NCBI RefSeq assembly: GCF_000611645.1
Contig: NW_014013468.1
Span: 1 to 24,810, forward strand
Direction of reading: 5' to 3'
From: Monoraphidium neglectum
Lineage: Eukaryota > Chlorophyta > Chlorophyceae > Sphaeropleales > Selenastraceae
Length of the DNA stretch: 24,810 bases
The notes under the pieces are model-generated. The model worked only from the letters and a program-made list of their open reading frames with translations. It searched no databases and was not told the origin of the DNA. Numbering within the stretch: position 1 is the stretch's first letter; every line of letters begins with the position of its first letter. The position numbers and the translations under genes are program-made. Shown one piece after another: positions 20,201 through 24,810 of the stretch.

Positions 20201-22881
20201 GCTGCCAAGCACGTGGCGGATGCGCAGGGGCATCGTGGTGGCGTCAGCACCGCTCTGCTGCCGCAAGTCGACGACCGGGTCTGTGAGCTGTGGTGGCGGG
20301 GGAGGGGGCAGGAGCAGATGGATGTCAGGAGTGAGCAAGTGCCAGGGCTTTGCATGGCTCCCAGAAGCAGGACAGGGTCCGATTACGCAAATTGGACGAC
20401 TAGGTGTGCGAAATGGCGCAACCTGAAGAAAGGGGTAAATCGTACCCCAAACAAGCCGCTGACTCAAGATTCAGCCTTACTCACAAGGTCGTCCTCGGCC
20501 ATCACGTTGATGATGCCAGTGCTGAGAAGCGTGGTCTCCAGCACGTTCGCCGCCGCGTCAAAGTCGAAGGAGCCGTCGTCCCGCACGGTCTCCCGCATGA
20601 GGTCGGACTGCTTCATAAGCAGCTTGATAATAGGGTCGCCCGCCGCCTCGCTGGCCCTCAGCCTCTCGCGCGTGGCGGCCTGCAACGCCTCTGAGTCAAA
20701 GGGGTGCATGCAGGCCTACATGGAGGGCGCGGCGGCGCCGGTGTGAGGACACCAGGCATGGGGGCGGGGCGAGGGAGTACTGCAATAAGTGACGTCAACA
20801 AATGGTGTTGGCGGCGGCGCCACAGCTGTTTCCGGCAGCTGGGGCTGGTCCCTTGTGAAATGCCTAAGTATAAGGATAACAGCAGGGGCCATGTGATCCC
20901 TTGCGAACGGCCTCCTTAAATGGCATATGAAACACTTCATGAAAGGGCCCTGACACAGCCCATTATCCCCAGAACCTGCAACAACCAGATGCACCATGAC
21001 ACAACTCTGATCCATGCATCACCTACCAGCAGCTTTCGCTTCAGGGCCAGGGACGCGAGGTCCTCGAACCCCTTCATCAACTCGCTCTTGCCGTGCGGCA
21101 GCCGCAGGCCCGCGCGCCAGCCGCTCCAGCGCTCATCCGCCAGGAACGAGGGGGCGAGGAACACCATGGATCTTAGCGTCTTGAATTGCAGCTCGGACGG
21201 CTCCGCCTCGGGCAGCTTCTGCTGGGCCGGGTTCTCCCGGGGGCTGTCGGCGCGCTGCGCGTCGTCGGCGACCAGCGTCTCCATGCCCTGCATGCGCCCT
21301 GGGGTTAGTAGTGGCGGTGTGGGTGGTTGACGGAGTGGGAGCCGCTGGCTGGTTCAAGCGGACGTGCCGGTGCGCATCAATGCAATCAGGGCCAGACACG
21401 GTGCTACTTTGTGGCTGGGGGGTCGAACCTCCTAAGGAAAGGCGGCATTGCAATGGCGTGCCAGGACCTGCAGCGCCCGGAGATCTGGCGCGTGCTGAAG
21501 CTGCTGACATGCACACGTGGCAGGTGCTTGGCAGGCAGCTGGTAATGCACGTCGCGAGTTCCGTCCCATCGCACCCCGTGTGCGCTTAAGCGGCTGGCGG
21601 CTCACCTGCCACAGTGCCGGGCTGGCAGTTGGCCAGCAGGAATTCGGTGCCCGAGTGCAGCAGGTTGAGCAGCGCAGGATCAAACAGCTTCAGCAGGGTG
21701 GCCTGAGTCTTGCCCGCAAGCCTTGCCGCCACAGCCGCCAGCTCGCCGCCCAAGCGCTCACGCGACTGCGCCGCCTGCGCCACCGCCGCCGCGCTGGGGC
21801 CACGCCTGGCTGTCCCGCGTGCGTTCATCACTGGCTCACCGCCTGCCGCAGCGGCGGGCAAGGCCCGCAGGGCACGCTCGAGCTGTGCCGCACGCTGCAG
21901 GTCTTCCTCGCCGCGGCGGATTGAGAGGGCGTCTGTGGTGGCCCTGAGCTCGATCGCGTCGCGCACCATCATCATAGCCAGCTGGTCCGCCCTGGCCCTC
22001 AGGAACTAAGGTTGTTTGTGGCGGAAGGCGCGTTGCGAGGAGAAGCATGAGAGGAGAGTGGAAAGAGGGAACATTGACATGCACAAGGACCCGCTGGGAG
22101 TTGTTGACACCGGGAATGACATATTGAGGGACTCTAACAAGATATTGCATTCTCCTTGTTTTGTTGATATTGGTGATTACGAGGGTTGCGTAGGGCATGG
22201 GGGTGCCAGCAGCGCATTGCGATGGCAACTGCACCGCATAGACGGATGCAAAGTGGCCCCCCCATTCACCCGGCCAGCTGTGTGACACGGCCAGCTGTAC
22301 AATCATGCATGGTGCGCATGCCAGCATGCTGCAAGGCGGGACCCACGTCTGGTCGAAAGATGAGCGCGAGCGCGAACAGCAGGTCGAGGCTGATGTAAAC
22401 GCCTCCAGACCGAACCAGGTGGTTTTTCAACGCGAAGGCAAGGTCAGGCACAGTTGTGATGCCCCGGGATGTTGTGCATTTGATTAAGGCCAGATGAAGA
22501 GCCTCCTTGATGGCTACGATGGGGTTGGTCGAAGCAGGCGGAGCCGAGGGGCAAGGGAGGCAGACAGCAGTGAACGTGAAGTTCAGGACTAGCGTCCTCC
22601 GGCCGCCTCGAGCCACAGAGCGGGTGCGGCGCAAACGTGAGGCCTGTGCAGGACAAGCTGAGCGTGTGCAGGACATAAGATCACAGTGAAATTTGGGCGG
22701 CAGCACAATCCAGGACAGGTGAAAGCTGCTGGTGTGGGCTGTCGGCAACACGCCAGCAGCAAGCGCGCTGCCAGCGCTGCGCCGCACCGCGGCAGCGCGG
22801 CCCTCGGTGTGTCCCCAGGACATCTGCTGCTAAAGACTTCAAGCTATTAGCCAGGTTTTTGAGCTCGTCGCTCGCCTCCAT
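17286..22881 (-). CDS. Kinase-fold protein lacking catalytic residues (predicted pseudokinase) with Gln-rich tail
   Basis: Twelve exons join in phase: 22788-22881, 22347-22513, 21606-22005, 21027-21298, 20481-20715, 19991-20280, 19683-19807, 19462-19477, 19109-19296, 18877-18943, 18422-18645, 17286-18204. The product is 998 residues. Residues 1-390 are mainly helical with no recognised domain. From about 390 a degenerate kinase N-lobe follows, with a hinge-like MGPDLETFL but no obvious Gly-loop or VAIK lysine. The catalytic loop is HRALHLSD (522-529) where active kinases have HRDLKxxN. The metal-binding DFG is replaced by DGF (565-567). The C-lobe is otherwise well kept: YRRAAPELW (594-602), ADIWSAGTI (619-627) and SPGDRPTA (699-706). 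The tail is Ala-rich, then Gln-rich (about 874-932), then basic. Structural reading is firm; loss of catalysis is inferred. Confidence 0.75.
17488..17656. repeat. Imperfect CAG/CTG trinucleotide repeat encoding polyglutamine
   Basis: CTG and CTC triplets on the plus strand read as CAG and GAG on the coding (minus) strand and encode a Gln-rich run broken by Glu, Lys, His and Asp, in the last exon of the pseudokinase gene. The interruptions are regular, often QQQEQQQ or QQQDQQQ. On the plus strand the same DNA reads as poly-Leu or Cys-rich frames, which I treat as shadows. Confidence 0.85.
19462..19477 (-). other. 16-nt micro-exon in the pseudokinase catalytic loop
   Basis: CGACATCATCTACAAG lies between a CACAG acceptor and a GTCAGT donor. 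It completes a Ser codon from the exon before and adds DIIYK, so the loop reads HRALHLSDIIYK, lining up with the kinase HRDLKxxNIL pattern. Without it the loop would be cut short and the frame would shift by one base, since 16 is not a multiple of three. Confidence 0.7.
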
Positions 22882-23476
22882 GGCTCAATCCGGGCGATCT
22901 ATAATTCGCGCCTATATTATTATCGATGAACAGTGTGCGTTTGTGTGGGGTGAATCTAACGGTGACACGACTGCTATATATTATTCTGTGGGCACCGAGT
23001 ACCGGTAAGAGTCTTGAGCTGCACGCCGGCAAGGGAGCGATCTCGGAGGTGCACAGTCCAACTACTCACAATGTGCAGATACATTACTGTAAGCTGTTAT
23101 GGCGGGTGCATCCACCCTGACTTGCAAGCCAATCACCTACTCGCAGTAAGATTGTTGCATAATAACGCTGCCAGGAGGATTCAGGTCCAGCAAGTGTTTG
23201 GGCAAACCTCAACCAAATCGTATCCACACTTGCATTTTTTTGTGAGAGCCAGAGCAAACACATGATTTGGGGTCAGGAGTGGCGCAACCCGATCAGCCAT
23301 GCATGTCCCTTATCTTTTAGCTTGTCACCTGCAGCTAATTTCTGACCGGCATTTCTTGATCGTTACCTACCTTCCTTTGCCGACCTGCATTGTATGCCCC
23401 TCTCCTTCATCTCTGACGTAGATACATCTACGGCTGCTTGCAGATCCCCATGTGCTTGCCATGCATTCCACGGTAA

Positions 23477-23695
23477 AAGAACCAGCATTGTGACAGGGCG
23501 TTGAACCTTGCAGATCAACCTGATAAGCTATACGCTTGGTTGCCGGATGGGTTCCTGGCCGAGACTTCGGCATGCTCGCGCCTCGTCACGCAAGACTGAT
23601 GTGCCATCAACGCTGTGATCCAGGCCCACGCGGACTGCCTGCATGCCCTGCTATCATGGCCCAGCCAGCCAGCCGCTGTCAAGCAGATTGTGTAG
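23477..23695 (+). pseudogene. Coding-like fragment interrupted by one in-frame TGA
   Basis: One frame reads KNQHCDRALNLADQPDKLYA and on through WLPDGFLAETSACSRLVTQD, meets TGA at 23597-23599, then continues in the same frame through CAINAVIQAHADCLHALLSW to a TAG at 23693-23695. The composition on both sides of the TGA is protein-like, and the last part ends beside a possible splice donor (GTAGGT). It could be a remnant gene with a nonsense change, an exon of an unmodelled plus-strand gene, a UGA-decoding site, or chance. I do not recognise the protein. Confidence 0.3.
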
Positions 23696-24318
23696 GTACA
23701 TGTGCCTGGCAGCTTTTTGAGTATGCCACACCAACATGCCCACCCACCTCTGCGCTGCGGCCGACAGGGCCAAATCCTTGCAGTGCAGGCGCGTCAGACC
23801 TGGCTGAAAATTGAAAATGCGACCGCACTGCAAACTGCTGCGGCTGACGTTTGCAGGTATCTACAGTAGGATAGCAATCAACGCTAGCTGCCCGCTGCCC
23901 ATCAGCGTGGTGCGCGTGTACATGCCAACCCCGCCTGACAAAATATCCTCGTGGAAGCTGTCATTGAAGTAGTGCGCGTGTGCACCTTGGTGTTTGCTTG
24001 GGCGTGCAGTCCCTGATCACGCCGCCCGGCATACAACACAGCCAATACCATGGCCACCCACAACGGTGGTACACTGCCTCTGACTACGATCAGCCCATAA
24101 CATAGGCTTACACTCACTCAAACAAAGCGACGAAGTGAGCACATCCGCAAGCGAGCACCAATCCTCGAGGTTGCAGGCGCCTGCTTGTAGCCACAGCAGC
24201 TTCCAGTGTGCCAAACCAGGCATACCACCATCCACCATGTGGCCTCAAACCTACAACATACTCCGCATGCACGACACACGGTCACACCAGGATTGTCCAA
24301 GTTGGTGCAGGCCAGACC

Positions 24319-24362
24319 AGGCATGGCCTGACGCCAGATTAGGCATGACCTGAGGCCAGATC
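24319..24362. repeat. Two tandem 22-bp units just after the FKBP stop
   Basis: AGGCATGGCCTGACGCCAGATT (319-340 of this kilobase) is followed directly by a second 22-bp unit at 24341-24362 that differs at three positions. It sits in the predicted 3' untranslated region of the FKBP gene, three bases beyond its stop codon. Each unit contains the near-palindrome GGCATGRCC. Confidence 0.7.
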
Positions 24363-24365
24363 AGA

Positions 24366-24810
24366 TCACTTGACGTCCACCAGCTCGACCTCAAACTCCA
24401 AGGTGCTGTTTGGCGGGATGCCGGGGAGCTTCTGGCTGCCGTACGCCATCTGTGGAGATTGCGCACAACACACGGCGCCGCACAAGTGTCAGCATGATAG
24501 CAGCCACAAATCAGGACAGTGAACCACACAGTGTACGCGCAGGTGCTGACCGTGCTGACCAGGCAGCCAGGCGAGGAGGTGCCAATCGGCTCCGACGGCT
24601 CAGATGTGCAAGGGCGGGGTTCAGCAGCCCGCAGCTGGCGCATTGTCTCACCTGCGGCGGGATGACCAGCTTCCGCTTGTCGCCGACCCGCATGCCCTCC
24701 ACACCCCTGCTCGCGAGGGTGCAGCGAATGAACGAGTGAAACCGGGGTCATGTCTTACTCAAACGACCTGATTTCAAAGCGCAGTGAGCCATCAGCGCCC
24801 CTGGATCTAT
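24366..24810 (-). CDS. FKBP-type peptidyl-prolyl cis-trans isomerase, C-terminal part (gene runs off right edge)
   Basis: FKBPs catalyse cis-trans isomerisation of prolyl peptide bonds and assist protein folding. The last exon (24366-24449) encodes MAYGSQKLPGIPPNS, then TLEFEVELVDVK and TGA. The exon before it (24652-24706) encodes GVEGMRVGDKRKLVIPPQ. Both are classic end-of-domain FKBP sequence, with the Tyr and Phe that line the FKBP12 pocket (Tyr82 and Phe99 there) present. A further exon, 24759-24810, joins in phase across a 52-nt intron and reads GADGSLRFEIRSFE, but then the LGxGxVIxGWD segment normally found before GVEGM is absent, so this exon or the splice may be wrong or the domain unusual. 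The N-terminus and any targeting signal are outside the window. Confidence 0.85.

Larger units (their letters stand above)
22882..24365. other. Intergenic region right of the pseudokinase gene
   Basis: The left part must include the promoter and leader of the pseudokinase gene; AT-rich patches such as TATATTATTATC lie at about 22911-22924 and another at 22975-22985, within about 100 bp upstream of its ATG. The right part holds the 3' flank of the FKBP gene. Apart from the coding-like fragment at 23477-23695 nothing else is supported. Confidence 0.4.

Noticed and set aside
1..24810. CRISPR arrays, bacterial operons, ribosome binding sites, rRNA genes
   Set aside because: None seen; the spliced eukaryotic gene structure makes bacterial features unlikely. 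tRNA genes could not be excluded by eye.

Overview
The window looks like nuclear DNA of a green alga (Chlorophyta, perhaps a trebouxiophyte). It is GC-rich, its genes are cut into many short exons by introns of about 50-500 nt with GT-AG and occasional GC-AG ends, its proteins are Ala/Gln rich, and its phosphofructokinases are plant-type with transit-peptide-like N-termini. The species is inferred from gene style only.

Layout. 1-3174 has no recognisable gene. It holds three degenerate copies of a repeat of roughly 170-310 bp and very GC-rich, frame-broken sequence. 3175-8364 (minus) and 9323-14870 (minus) are two complete, head-to-tail paralogues of ATP-dependent 6-phosphofructokinase, called A and B here. 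Each rebuilds into 16 exons with every splice phase matching. They share most intron positions, but each has one intron the other lacks and each has one GC-AG intron at a different place. 14871-15249 is a short divergent spacer leading to a single-exon gene for a 114-residue protein of unknown function (15250-15594, plus). 15595-17285 has no supported gene. 17286-22881 (minus) rebuilds into a 12-exon gene for a 998-residue protein with a kinase fold that has lost its catalytic residues, followed by a glutamine-rich tail. 22882-24365 is mostly empty apart from a plus-strand coding-like fragment with an internal TGA. 24366-24810 (minus) is the 3' end of an FKBP-type peptidyl-prolyl isomerase gene that runs off the right edge.

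How the genes relate. The two PFKs catalyse, or are descended from enzymes that catalyse, fructose-6-phosphate + ATP to fructose-1,6-bisphosphate + ADP. The N-termini suggest plastid import, in line with upper glycolysis being plastidic in green algae. Copy A has drifted in its nucleotide-binding glycine loop, while both copies carry Asn where the family usually has the Mg-binding Asp. The other genes have no evident functional link to the PFKs. The least ordinary items are the PFK paralogue divergence, the pseudokinase with its 16-nt micro-exon, and the left-end repeat family with a possible insertion flanked by 8-bp direct repeats.
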